This document shows positions 1 to 6,850 of a stretch of DNA of 28,513 nucleotides, one piece after another (within the stretch, counting starts at the first letter, position 1; every line of letters begins with the position of its first letter). Where the stretch lies: positions 1 through 28,513 of the forward strand of contig NZ_BQXN01000027.1 of the NCBI RefSeq assembly GCF_045862745.1, given 5' to 3'. Below the pieces are notes generated by a model that was not told where the DNA came from, did no database searches, and saw only the letters and a program-made list of their open reading frames with translations. This DNA comes from Furfurilactobacillus entadae (GTDB lineage Bacteria; Bacillota; Bacilli; Lactobacillales; Lactobacillaceae). The position numbers were made by a program, and so were the translations under genes.

Positions 1-162
1 GTGAAGATGGTTGTTACTGACGAGGCAGTTATCCCAGATAAATTCTTCGCTATTCATGAAGTTCATGCTCTCGATAAAGCCAAGTTAAAAGACGCGCTGA
101 AACAGGGCGAAATCATTAAGGGCGCTCATCTTGAACAAGGCGAATCACTACGGATTAGTTAG
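1..162 (+). CDS. Siphovirus Gp157-like protein, C-terminal end only
   Basis: The window opens inside this gene; 53 residues remain before the TAG stop. The tail carries the pattern usual at the end of the phage Gp157 family (an IPDKFF-like motif, then a lysine-rich stretch with KAKLKDALKQGE, then GAHLEQGESLRI just before the stop). Gp157 proteins sit at the head of recombination operons in Gram-positive siphophages and have been linked to resistance to host restriction or nuclease attack, but their biochemistry is poorly known. The TAG overlaps an AGGAGA ribosome site that serves the next gene, so the two are probably cotranscribed. The GTG at base 1 is unlikely to be the true start, because family members are usually about three times longer. 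The family call rests on the C-terminal pattern alone. Confidence 0.6.
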   Translation: MKMVVTDEAVIPDKFFAIHEVHALDKAKLKDALKQGEIIKGAHLEQGESLRIS

Positions 163-171
163 GAGAACAGC

Positions 172-930
172 ATGATTACACAAAGCACAAACGACATTGC
201 TAAAGCGGCTAGTTGGAAGATGATTCTTTACGCTAAAGCCGGGCAAGGAAAAACAACCAGTTTGCGGCATTTACCCGGTAAAACGTTGCTGTTGGATCTA
301 GATAATTCAAGCAAGGTTTTAAGCAAAATTGCACCAAATGTAGATCTTTATAAATTTGCTGACGGGACTAAAACGGGGCGACCATTTGACCGCGAACACC
401 CAATCGAGGATTTGAACAGCTTTCTGGCTGACCCAGATGTAAAAGCAAGCGGGAAAAAGTATGACAATCTTGTCATCGATAACGTTTCAAGCCTAGAAAA
501 AGACTGGTTTGTTGAAATGGGTCGGAAAAGTCACAACGGTATTTCTAACGAAATTCAAGACTACTCCCAATGGACGAATTATTTTGCCCGGGTCGTAACC
601 ACAATTTACATGATTCCGAACATCAATATCTTAATTACGGCGTGGGAACAAAGGATTGAAAACGAATTGGAAAGTGGGCAAACGTTTAGCCAGTATGCAC
701 CAGATATTCGCTTGAAGTCACTGAATGGTTTCTTGGGGCTAGCTGATGTTGTGGCCCGGTTAATTGTTAATCCTAAGACGGGCAATCGAGGCGTCATGTT
801 AGAGGGTAACAACACGGTTTATGCCAAGAATCGCCTAGACGATCGTAAGGTCGCACCAATTGCTGAACTGTATAAATTTGGCAGCAAACAATCACAAGAA
901 AAGTCAACAAGCAAAGGAGCAACTAAATAA
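172..930 (+). CDS. Sak4-like RecA-fold ATPase (phage AAA nucleotide-binding protein)
   Basis: A 252-residue P-loop ATPase. The Walker A motif AKAGQGKT is at residues 21-28. A hydrophobic strand ending in Asp (NLVID, D103) is the likely Walker B. Length and position, between Gp157 and a DUF669 SSB-like protein, match the Sak4 group of phage recombinases and annealing proteins, which are single-domain RecA relatives working with a phage SSB. It probably acts on single-stranded DNA during replication-linked recombination. The start follows AGGAGA at a good distance. The C-terminus is rich in Lys, Ser and Gln and probably disordered. The stop overlaps the next start (TAATG), so translation of the pair is probably coupled. 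A generic phage NTP-binding role without annealing activity cannot be excluded. Confidence 0.8.
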   Translation: MITQSTNDIAKAASWKMILYAKAGQGKTTSLRHLPGKTLLLDLDNSSKVLSKIAPNVDLYKFADGTKTGRPFDREHPIEDLNSFLADPDVKASGKKYDNLVIDNVSSLEKDWFVEMGRKSHNGISNEIQDYSQWTNYFARVVTTIYMIPNINILITAWEQRIENELESGQTFSQYAPDIRLKSLNGFLGLADVVARLIVNPKTGNRGVMLEGNNTVYAKNRLDDRKVAPIAELYKFGSKQSQEKSTSKGATK

Positions 931-1499
931 TGGGTAAACGAATGATGGACTACGACAACTTGCCAGTGGGTGGTGACTACGATGCACTGCCAGCCGGTGA
1001 TTATGAAATGGTGATTAATAAGGTACAGGAGCAAGCCACTAAAAGTGGCGCTGAATCATTACAGTTGGATCTAGTTGTCCGTAATGACTTAGATAAGGCA
1101 CCAGATTTATCAGAAACAAACGCTAAGTACCATAACCGACATGTGTTCATTGATAACTGGAAACGTAAGGTAACCCAGGCTTATGACGAGGATCACCTTG
1201 ATCTTGTCATGAAAGCAGCCGGTTTCCCTAACCACAAGGCCTATGACTTCCCTGACGATTTTATTTCATTCTTGTACCACAAAGCGGTGCGGGTTCATTT
1301 ATCAAATGAAGACAACACTTACAACGGTAAAACAACCAAGGTTAACCGGGCGGCACCATGGAACTTTGCTGAAACTGAATTTCCAGAGATGCAACACAAG
1401 TGGAAAGAAGAAGCTGGTAACAGCCAAGCAACTCCAGACCCATTTGCGGCCAATAATGATAAATCCATCGACATCAGTGATGACGATTTACCCTTCTAA
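930..1499 (+). CDS. DUF669 family, SSB-like DNA-binding protein
   Basis: A 189-residue protein of the DUF669 family, recognised from the N-terminal DYDNLPVGGDYDALPAGDY and the following beta-rich region, and from its place after a Sak4-like ATPase. The last residues, ISDDDLPF, copy the acidic tip of bacterial single-strand binding proteins (E. coli SSB ends DDDIPF), the peptide that recruits replication and repair partners. This supports a role as the phage SSB analogue. The linker before the tip (about residues 150-180) is polar and low in complexity, as in true SSBs. The start ATG overlaps the previous stop and has AAAGGAG upstream; an internal ATG at 945 is a possible alternative. Confidence 0.8.
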   Translation: MGKRMMDYDNLPVGGDYDALPAGDYEMVINKVQEQATKSGAESLQLDLVVRNDLDKAPDLSETNAKYHNRHVFIDNWKRKVTQAYDEDHLDLVMKAAGFPNHKAYDFPDDFISFLYHKAVRVHLSNEDNTYNGKTTKVNRAAPWNFAETEFPEMQHKWKEEAGNSQATPDPFAANNDKSIDISDDDLPF

Positions 1500-1517
1500 T
1501 GATTTGAGGTGGGCTGA

Positions 1518-2411
1518 ATGGCTAACGAGGGGTGGATCAAGTTATATCGAAAGGTACAGAAATCGTTTGTCTGGTCTGACGCCAATCTGTATAAGCTTTG
1601 GACGCTTTGCTTAATGAAAGCATCGCATTCTGGTAACCGCATGATCTTCAATGGAGAGGAGGTTGCCGTGCACAGCGGAGAATTCGTCACAGGCCGCAAC
1701 GCACTAACGTTTGAGATGAACCAAGGTGCCAAACCTGCACAGCAAGTGCACAGCGATTTTGTCTGGAGAAGCTTAAAAAAATTAGAAAAAGCAAAAATGT
1801 TGCACATCAACTCAAGTAACAGATACAGCGTCATATCAATAGATAACTGGGATGAGTATCAGCAAACTGCACAGCCAGCCGACAACCAACCGACATCTAA
1901 CCGACATCCAGCCGACACAATCAAGAATGCTAAGAATGAGAAGAAAAAGAAGTCAGCGATTTACGCTGACGATTCTGATGAGCTGCGCTTGGCAAAGTTG
2001 TTGCAGACACTGATGGATAAAAATAATCCTAACCGACGACATAGTGAGGACATTCAAAAGTGGGCAGACGTGGTTCGCTTGATGAAAGAACGTGACCACC
2101 GTACGCCAGAACAAATTGAATTTCTAATTGAATGGTCACAAGCCAATTCGTTTTGGTCAGGTAACATTCTGTCAATGACCAAGCTACGGGCTCAGTTTGA
2201 TAAGTTAGTGATTCAAGTAAAACGAGATCGTGGCGTGCCAAGTGCAGCGGCAACTCCAGAAGTGACGTCATCAAAAGATGACAGTATTCACGATGCACTA
2301 GAAACAAATGGCGGCGATGTTGAGGAAGTTATCGCTGACTTTGAGGCTGATCCGGATATTCCAATCACGAGAAAGGAGGTTGAGGATTACGTACAACGGA
2401 CAAGACATTGA
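1518..2411 (+). CDS. Phage replication initiator / replisome organiser (winged-helix, DnaD-like)
   Basis: A 297-residue protein. The first 115 residues have the layout of phage replisome organisers: WIKLYRKVQKSFVW at the start, then a winged-helix region with FVWRSLKKLEKAKML. A polar linker follows (about 120-155), then a helical C-terminal domain with FWSGNILSMTKLRAQFDKL, typical of DnaD-like or initiator C-termini that contact the helicase. The start ATG follows GAGGTGG. The linker is encoded by four tandem 11-bp repeats (1877-1920) that look like an origin, as in lambda O-type initiators. The helicase gene begins inside the 3' end of this gene. Initiator function is a strong inference from family pattern, iterons and neighbour; the exact DNA contact is not shown. 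Confidence 0.75.
   Translation: MANEGWIKLYRKVQKSFVWSDANLYKLWTLCLMKASHSGNRMIFNGEEVAVHSGEFVTGRNALTFEMNQGAKPAQQVHSDFVWRSLKKLEKAKMLHINSSNRYSVISIDNWDEYQQTAQPADNQPTSNRHPADTIKNAKNEKKKKSAIYADDSDELRLAKLLQTLMDKNNPNRRHSEDIQKWADVVRLMKERDHRTPEQIEFLIEWSQANSFWSGNILSMTKLRAQFDKLVIQVKRDRGVPSAAATPEVTSSKDDSIHDALETNGGDVEEVIADFEADPDIPITRKEVEDYVQRTRH
1877..1920 (+). repeat. Four tandem 11-bp iterons, candidate replication origin
   Basis: Four head-to-tail 11-bp copies with core RCCGACA: AGCCGACAACC, AACCGACATCT, AACCGACATCC and AGCCGACACAA. They are followed by a purine/A-rich stretch (about 1921-1960). An isolated partial copy (AACCGAC) recurs at 2030. One helical turn per copy, inside an initiator gene and next to an A-rich segment, is the classic plan of a phage origin bound by its own initiator. 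The repeats encode the linker of the initiator, so codon-level repetition is an alternative explanation, but the residues they encode are not in a repeated frame (11 is not a multiple of 3), which argues for selection on DNA. Confidence 0.65.
2374..2391 (+). promoter_or_regulatory. Strong ribosome binding site with non-canonical start for the helicase
   Basis: AGGAGG (2374-2379) is a perfect Shine-Dalgarno, but no ATG, GTG or TTG lies in the helicase frame at a usable distance. The in-frame TTG at 2380 abuts the site. ATT (2386) is 6 bases away and ACG (2389) is 9 away. ACG is preferred because two other genes in the window show the same arrangement. The ATG at 2308 in the same frame would give a 104-base overlap and lacks a ribosome site. 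Confidence 0.55.
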
Positions 2412-3639
2412 ATACAACGTAGTCAACGCGTTAGTTGACCAGCCATCGTTAATCCGAGTGAACGTGGTTAAGCCAGAATGGTTTACCAATCAAGATTTGC
2501 AGGCCCTGGTGACCTTTATCAACAACCGTAATGGTGAGTTTCAGGGATTTATCCAATTGCGCAGGGAGTTCGAAGAACAAAGTGGCAATATCATTGACCC
2601 GAACTTGTGGAAGAACCTGTCAAACACGGAACAATTGAAGTTTGAGTTTAAGGGTTATTTGCGGGCGGTTAAGCGGGCTTACTTGGAACGATCGTTGCAG
2701 ACCGTGTCACAGACTTATACGCAAGCACCAACTACTGAACTGACTAATCAGATGCAAGAGTTGCTAAACAAACTCCACGAGCCTGATGAAATACCTGTGG
2801 AGACCATGACGGATTTAGGGAACAAGTTGATCGAACGCATGAACCATGATGCAACCGACGGCATTCACTCGTTCCGGTTCGTGGATAACCTGACGAAACG
2901 TGGGTTAGTTGGCGGTGAACTGTTAACCATCGGGGCACGACCGGCAGTTGGTAAGTCATCGTTTTGTGTGAATTTGGCAATTAAGGCGTTGCGTAAAGAT
3001 CCTGAGCTAACAATTGATTTCTTCTCGTTGGAAATGCCCAATGAGGAAAACCACAACCGAATCATGGCGAACTTAACGGCCGTACCATCGCAAATGTTTG
3101 CTAACCCGTATAAAACCATCAAGGGTGCTGATCGTTTCAATGTGGAGGCGGCTATCAAGATGGTTGATGCGTGGGATTTAGTCTTTTATGACCAATTTAG
3201 CCAAATTCAGGACATTGCTAACAAGATCAGTGAACGGGCAGCGGGCGCTAAACAGGGTAAGTATTTGGCGATCATTGATTACTTACAGCTGATTACTAAT
3301 CCCAGTGAACGTGACCACCGGTTGCAGATTGAGGGTGTGACCCGTCAACTTAAGCTACTAACTAACCAGCTGAATATCCCAATTATCTTACTCAGTCAGT
3401 TAAGTCGTGGTATTGAAAGCCGGGATAATAAGCAGCCCATGCTGTCAGATCTGCGGGAAACGGGCGCCATTGAACAGGACAGTAACGTCGTGGCGTTCTT
3501 GTATCGGGAACACGAACAACCACAGGCTACGGACACATTGATTTTTGATGTTCAAAAGAACCGTGGTGGTGAGCTCCGTAAATCGAAGATCAAGTTTATC
3601 AAGTCCATTCAGAAGATGACTGAGCGCTTTGATTCATGA
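2389..3639 (+). CDS. dnaB: Replicative DNA helicase, DnaB family
   Basis: A hexameric 5'-3' helicase of the DnaB type that unwinds DNA at the phage fork. From ACG 2389 it is about 416 residues. The N-terminal part (about 1-130) is the helical DnaB-N-like region. The RecA-like C-terminal domain has Walker A ARPAVGKSS near residues 183-191, the H1a-type FFSLEMP, Walker B IIDYLQLI near 295, and LSQLSRGIESR followed by LRETGAIEQDSNVV, all DnaB hallmarks. The initiator gene directly upstream is the likely loader. The start is uncertain: a good AGGAGG precedes only ATT/ACG codons, and 2308 (ATG) would add 27 residues that read like out-of-frame initiator sequence (basic, MLRKLSLTLRLIRIF). The stop overlaps the next start (ATGA). 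Confidence 0.9.
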   Translation, partial: TYNGQDIEYNVVNALVDQPSLIRVNVVKPEWFTNQDLQALVTFINNRNGEFQGFIQLRREFEEQSGNIIDPNLWKNLSNTEQLKFEFKGYLRAVKRAYLERSLQTVSQTYTQAPTTELTNQMQELLNKLHEPDEIPVETMTDLGNKLIERMNHDATDGIHSFRFVDNLTKRGLVGGELLTIGARPAVGKSSFCVNLAIKALRKDPELTIDFFSLEMPNEENHNRIMANLTAVPSQMFANPYKTIKGADRFNVEAAIKMVDAWDLVFYDQFSQIQDIANKISERAAGAKQGKYLAIIDYLQLITNPSERDHRLQIEGVTRQLKLLTNQLNIPIILLSQLSRGIESRDNKQPMLSDLRETGAIEQDSNVVAFLYREHEQPQATDTLIFDVQKNRGGELRKSKIKFIKSIQKMTERFDS

Positions 3640-3974
3640 CACTGATTGAGTTTAACAACGTGATGGATTTGTTAGGACTAACGTACAGCATCGGCGTCAT
3701 CTTTTATCTCGATCAGGCGAGTGACTTACATCGACAGTGGCAACCACTAGTTGGCAAAAACGATGAGGCTGCTGGTAAGTTACGCACCGAAGAGTTGGGT
3801 TACCAGCGGATGGCGTTGGCAACAGCACTTGATGAGAGCGTGCCGGGTGCGATGACGTTTGAAAGTACAGTCCCCAAAATGACACGGGATCAGTTGATGA
3901 CAATTAACGATTTAATTAAAGGATGGAACCATTATCTGGCGCGGTTTAACAAGAACGTGCCAGAGATTATGTAG
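3636..3974 (+). CDS. Uncharacterised phage protein (112 aa)
   Basis: I do not recognise this family. It starts four bases inside the helicase gene (ATGA overlap), which implies translational coupling and a possible replication role. It is predicted mostly helical, with a hydrophobic N-terminal part (about residues 5-26, LGLTYSIGVIFYL) and a C-terminal helix with TINDLIKGWNHYLARF. No zinc-binding or nucleotide-binding motif is visible. The hydrophobic stretch is interrupted by polar residues and is more likely a buried helix than a membrane segment. Confidence 0.7.
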   Translation: MTLIEFNNVMDLLGLTYSIGVIFYLDQASDLHRQWQPLVGKNDEAAGKLRTEELGYQRMALATALDESVPGAMTFESTVPKMTRDQLMTINDLIKGWNHYLARFNKNVPEIM

Positions 3975-3987
3975 AGGGTGAGTAAAC

Positions 3988-4227
3988 ATGGGTAAGCAAA
4001 CGCTAAAGCAAGAGCAACTAGATCGGCGGATCGAAGAGTGTTTCAAGATAGTGCAGCGTGATGCTGATAACCCAGAAAAAGAGAGCATTGCGTTAGAACT
4101 GTTTTTACAACTCTGCATTTACAATCTTGGGCACCTAGAAGACGCCGTATTTACTCACGAGGTCCAAGCAACAAACGAAGCAACGTTTGATAGTTACACA
4201 ATGCGGTTTGAACGAAAAGGTGAATGA
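3988..4227 (+). CDS. Uncharacterised small protein (79 aa)
   Basis: Starts after GAGGGTGAG at a normal spacing. The protein is charged and probably helical (KQEQLDRRIEECFKIVQRD), with a hydrophobic middle (ALELFLQLCIYNLGHLEDAVF). It has no recognisable motif. It lies between the helicase-coupled gene and yopX in the same operon; nothing in the sequence assigns a function. Confidence 0.65.
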   Translation: MGKQTLKQEQLDRRIEECFKIVQRDADNPEKESIALELFLQLCIYNLGHLEDAVFTHEVQATNEATFDSYTMRFERKGE

Positions 4228-4254
4228 AAAGGAACAATTTGAGGAGGCAAAATA

Positions 4255-4680
4255 ATGACACGAGAAATCAAGTTCCGAGCGTGGGACAAAGCGCAACATA
4301 AGTTGATGAATGTTGTCGAAATGGATTGGGAACCGCATGGGACTGATGACCACGGCAATTTCAAGCGTGAAGTCTACTATGTGCGCGCACAGAATATTAA
4401 GGATTTCGCTGACGTTGAGCGCTACTGTGGCCGTGCAGAAATTGAAGAGCTGATGTTTGAACAGTACACAGGCCTACATGATGATGTCAATGGCAAAGAA
4501 ATCTACGAAGGCGATATCATCACTTGGGAGCCCGATCCTGACAAACATCGAAACACTATTTGGTGGAATAACGCGGGGTTCTGTGCAGGGCCTTATAACC
4601 TTACTGATGCCGCTCTAATTGGTGAGATTATCGGCAACATTCACGAGAACCCGGAACTATTGGAGGAAACTGAAAAATGA
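4255..4680 (+). CDS. YopX family protein
   Basis: A 141-residue member of the YopX family, common in Gram-positive phages. The N-terminal REIKFRAWDKAQHKLM and the later YTGLHDDVNGKEIYEGDII are the two diagnostic blocks; the C-terminal IGEIIGNIHENPELL completes the family pattern. YopX proteins form multimeric beta-rich assemblies, but their role is unknown. The start follows GAGGAGG closely. The stop overlaps the next start (ATGA). Confidence 0.9.
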   Translation: MTREIKFRAWDKAQHKLMNVVEMDWEPHGTDDHGNFKREVYYVRAQNIKDFADVERYCGRAEIEELMFEQYTGLHDDVNGKEIYEGDIITWEPDPDKHRNTIWWNNAGFCAGPYNLTDAALIGEIIGNIHENPELLEETEK

Positions 4681-4868
4681 ATAAATGGGATGCTTTTAGT
4701 GCTGGTGTTATTGCCATGTATTGTTTATGGATTCTCATGGCGTGTGTATCGGGCGAGTATAAAATTGGAAACGTTAGTTTAACGAGTGGTTACCGGAGCT
4801 GGTTTCTGGGAGCTTTATCTATAGCGGTGATCGGTTGGGAAATGTGGTACATGACTAAGGGGAAATGA
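4677..4868 (+). CDS. Small membrane protein (63 aa)
   Basis: Two hydrophobic segments, about residues 8-26 (AGVIAMYCLWILMACVSG) and 42-59 (SWFLGALSIAVIGWEMWY), separated by a short polar turn, predict a two-pass membrane hairpin with a lysine end. Function unknown. It is tied by 4-base overlaps to YopX upstream and to the next small gene. It lacks the charged C-terminus and lysis-cassette context of a holin, so I do not call it one. Confidence 0.65.
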   Translation: MNKWDAFSAGVIAMYCLWILMACVSGEYKIGNVSLTSGYRSWFLGALSIAVIGWEMWYMTKGK

Positions 4869-5068
4869 TGATTGAAACGAAAGAACAAAGGTTTCAAAAC
4901 TTTGCTGCACATCTTCGTACGCTCAAGGCTGTCCATCCGTATAACGAAGAAAGATTTATTCGTTTGCGCAATGGTGGTATTCATACATGGTCGCAAGACG
5001 ATGAATTTATTGACTGGTGCATTAAACATGGATATGAAGACGTTTTGGAAAAAGAGGAGAGCAAATGA
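4865..5068 (+). CDS. Uncharacterised small protein (67 aa)
   Basis: Begins at ATG 4865 (or ATG 4868) after AAGGGGAA, overlapping the membrane protein stop. It is hydrophilic, with IHTWSQDDEFIDWCIKHGYEDVLEKEE near the end; a compact alpha-helical protein is likely. No known domain is recognised. Its stop overlaps the methylase start (ATGA). Confidence 0.65.
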   Translation: MMIETKEQRFQNFAAHLRTLKAVHPYNEERFIRLRNGGIHTWSQDDEFIDWCIKHGYEDVLEKEESK

Positions 5069-5523
5069 CTGAGTTTTATTCAGGAACGGCACTGACGAGC
5101 AACAAAGACGATTGGGAAACGCCTCAAAAAATGTTCGATGAATTGAATCAAAAATATAATTTCACGACAGATTTAGCTGCACGTTCAGATAACGCTAAAT
5201 GTGCAGAGTTCATCACGCCGGAACAAGATTCACTAAGCACTGATTGGACAAAGATACCAGGCAATTTGTTTTTGAATCCCCCATATGGACGTGATTTACG
5301 AAAATGGGTTCAAAAGGCTTACCAAAGTTCGCTGGATCGAGATGGGAAGATCGTGTTGCTGATTCCTTCACGGACAGATACCAGTTATTGGCATGATTTC
5401 ATTTTTAATAAGGCCAAAATCACTTTCTTACGTGGCAGATTAAAATTTGAAATTGGTGGAGAAGCGGGACAACCCGCACCATTTCCATCTGCAATTGTGG
5501 TTTACGGAGACAGCAATGACTGA
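5065..5523 (+). CDS. dam: Phage DNA N-6-adenine methyltransferase (Dam family)
   Basis: A 152-residue adenine methyltransferase of the compact phage Dam family. It keeps the N-terminal DWETPQKMFDEL block, the SAM-site-like DLAA (36-39) and the catalytic NPPY tetrad (71-74), and ends with the GRLKFEIGG...PFPSAIVVY pattern of the family. It transfers methyl from S-adenosylmethionine to adenine in DNA, probably to protect phage DNA from host restriction or to mark replicated DNA. The start ATG overlaps the previous stop after AAGAGGAG. No restriction enzyme gene is nearby, so it appears to be an orphan methylase. The recognition sequence cannot be read from the protein. Confidence 0.9.
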   Translation: MTEFYSGTALTSNKDDWETPQKMFDELNQKYNFTTDLAARSDNAKCAEFITPEQDSLSTDWTKIPGNLFLNPPYGRDLRKWVQKAYQSSLDRDGKIVLLIPSRTDTSYWHDFIFNKAKITFLRGRLKFEIGGEAGQPAPFPSAIVVYGDSND

Positions 5524-5731
5524 AACGAAAGAACAACAAGCGTGTGAATACTGCCATGAACCGTTTAATGAATTTGGTGATGCTGGTGGTTTCAAAATTG
5601 TTATACAGCCGCTGATGTGTTGGCACAGCTTGGTATCGGTTAACGTGTACTCCGAAGAAGAAATGCTTGATGACTGTGCTATTAATTTCTGCCCCATTTG
5701 TGGGCGAAAGCTGGAGGTAGAACATGAATAA
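5516..5731 (+). CDS. Small zinc-ribbon protein (71 aa)
   Basis: The start is ATG 5516, inside the methylase 3' end. Two Cys pairs, CEYC near residue 10 and CPIC near residue 60, frame a beta-rich middle, which is the layout of a one-zinc ribbon. Similar small CxxC proteins occur in phage early operons with no assigned role; nucleic-acid or protein binding is an inference. A longer reading from 5447 would be mostly methylase antiframe and has no ribosome site. Confidence 0.7.
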   Translation: MTETKEQQACEYCHEPFNEFGDAGGFKIVIQPLMCWHSLVSVNVYSEEEMLDDCAINFCPICGRKLEVEHE

Positions 5732-6119
5732 GAAAGTTTATAATGCCTACGATTTCGATAAGGCAAAGTCATTGATTGAAGCAAATAAGAACAAAATCAT
5801 TAGTGCCGAGTTAGGCACTCTATCAGATTGGAGATTTACGGCTGATGAAGTTTGGAGTAAGGAAGACGGCTATCTGATTGAACTCAATGCAGACACCTTT
5901 ATTGGTGGTATTCAAGGGTCATCATGGGATGAACCCACTTTGCGTATGTGTTTCGGAGATGGAATGTATAAAGAAGTCAGTGTCTCTAAGGATGTATTTG
6001 AGAATGATATGGATGCATATGCAGATCGCCGTAAAAAATTCATAAAAGGGCTGGCATTAGAAATGGAAAAAATCACTGGAGCAGCGACTGAGGTAGAACA
6101 TGAAAATACTGCTTCCTGA
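5724..6119 (+). CDS. Uncharacterised phage protein (131 aa)
   Basis: Starts after GGAGGTAG with the ATG overlapping the zinc-ribbon gene. It is an acidic mixed alpha/beta protein; the middle (SDWRFTADEVW, YLIELNADTFIGGIQGSSW) suggests a beta sheet, and the C-terminal part is a charged helix (DRRKKFIKGLALEMEKI). No family is recognised. The end overlaps the ArpU-like gene by 20 bases. Confidence 0.65.
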   Translation: MNKKVYNAYDFDKAKSLIEANKNKIISAELGTLSDWRFTADEVWSKEDGYLIELNADTFIGGIQGSSWDEPTLRMCFGDGMYKEVSVSKDVFENDMDAYADRRKKFIKGLALEMEKITGAATEVEHENTAS

Positions 6120-6543
6120 TATTGATAAGGCTAAAACCGTTGCTAACGCTAATACTGTTTTGTCCCAGTATCGGATGATGAAGCTTCGTTCAGGAAAAAC
6201 AACGCTGGAACTAAAAGGCAGTGGGCCAATTGCGTTAGATAAACAACCAGTTAAATCCAATGGGTACGAAGCTGCCGTGGTAAATGAGATTGATAAGCAG
6301 CTTGAGGCAGAAAAGTTTTGTAAGGCGTGTTTAGCGGCTATTGATAAGGTAACGGATGAGATAAACCAAAAAATACTTAATTATTATTACATTGTTGATA
6401 AACCAATGACTGCTGTGGCAATTGGTATTTCCACTCAGTATGGACAGTCACGATTGCACGAGCGTAAACAAATTGGGTTATTAGAATTTGCGGCAATTTT
6501 CGGCATGGAAAATATAGAAGTTTACAAAGGAGCTGGTGACTGA
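6100..6543 (+). CDS. ArpU-like transcription regulator (first copy)
   Basis: A 147-residue protein resembling the ArpU family of phage late-gene regulators. The N-terminus has LLPDIDKAKTVANANTVLSQYR and the C-terminus a sigma-region-4-like helix-turn-helix (ILNYYYIVDKPMTAVAIGISTQYGQSRLHERKQIGLLEFA). Such proteins switch on packaging and lysis operons. The window has a second, divergent ArpU-like gene at 9218, so this one may control early genes or may be a paralogue taken up separately. It starts after GAGGTAG. Confidence 0.75.
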   Translation: MKILLPDIDKAKTVANANTVLSQYRMMKLRSGKTTLELKGSGPIALDKQPVKSNGYEAAVVNEIDKQLEAEKFCKACLAAIDKVTDEINQKILNYYYIVDKPMTAVAIGISTQYGQSRLHERKQIGLLEFAAIFGMENIEVYKGAGD

Positions 6544-6755
6544 TGATTGAATCTAGTTACTACAAGGGTGCCAACGGTAAAGACCTAATTGATAGTTACG
6601 CTGAACAGATGACAGCTGATGAGTTTCGTGGGTTTATGAAAGGCAACATCATCAAATATACGGTGCGTTATGAACAAAAGAACGGTATCGAAGATTTAGA
6701 CAAGGCCATGACATACTTACGGCGGTTAAAAGAGTATGAGGAAGGTAGCGACTAG
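6543..6755 (+). CDS. DUF3310 (SaV-like) family protein
   Basis: A 70-residue protein carrying the DUF3310 signature: SSYYKGANGKDLIDSYAEQM, then GFMKGNIIKYTVRYEQKNG, then IEDLDKAMTYLRRLKEYE. The family is frequent in phage early regions, sometimes fused to nucleotide kinases, with no proven activity. The ATG overlaps the ArpU stop and the stop overlaps a GTG start of a tiny membrane protein. Confidence 0.85.
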   Translation: MIESSYYKGANGKDLIDSYAEQMTADEFRGFMKGNIIKYTVRYEQKNGIEDLDKAMTYLRRLKEYEEGSD

Positions 6756-6850
6756 TGACGTTGATTGATTGTTTTATTGCGGCATTCACGGCAGTTGTGC
6801 TGATTTGTTTCATCGTGAGTGACGTGATGATTGAAAGGAGAAAGAAATGA
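6755..6850 (+). CDS. Tiny one-pass membrane protein (31 aa, GTG start)
   Basis: A GTG at 6755 overlaps the DUF3310 stop (TAGTG) and the frame closes at TGA 6848-6850, overlapping the next ATG (ATGA). The peptide has one hydrophobic segment (IAAFTAVVLICFIVS) between a short N-terminus and a basic end (ERRKK), so an N-out, C-in single-pass protein is predicted. An upstream GAAGGTAG could serve as the ribosome site. The double overlap fits the coupling habit of this operon, which is the main support. Confidence 0.6.
   Translation: MTLIDCFIAAFTAVVLICFIVSDVMIERRKK

Noticed and set aside
2308..2388. N-terminal extension of the helicase from ATG 2308
   Set aside because: It overlaps the initiator by 104 bases, has no ribosome site, and the extra residues look like a shifted reading of the initiator tail.
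4677..4868. Small two-pass membrane protein as holin
   Set aside because: It lies in the early operon, with no endolysin near and no typical holin charge pattern.
4872..5072. Second reading frame of 66 residues over the gene at 4865
   Set aside because: It is a +1 shadow; the ATG at 4865/4868 has the ribosome site and both 4-base overlaps.
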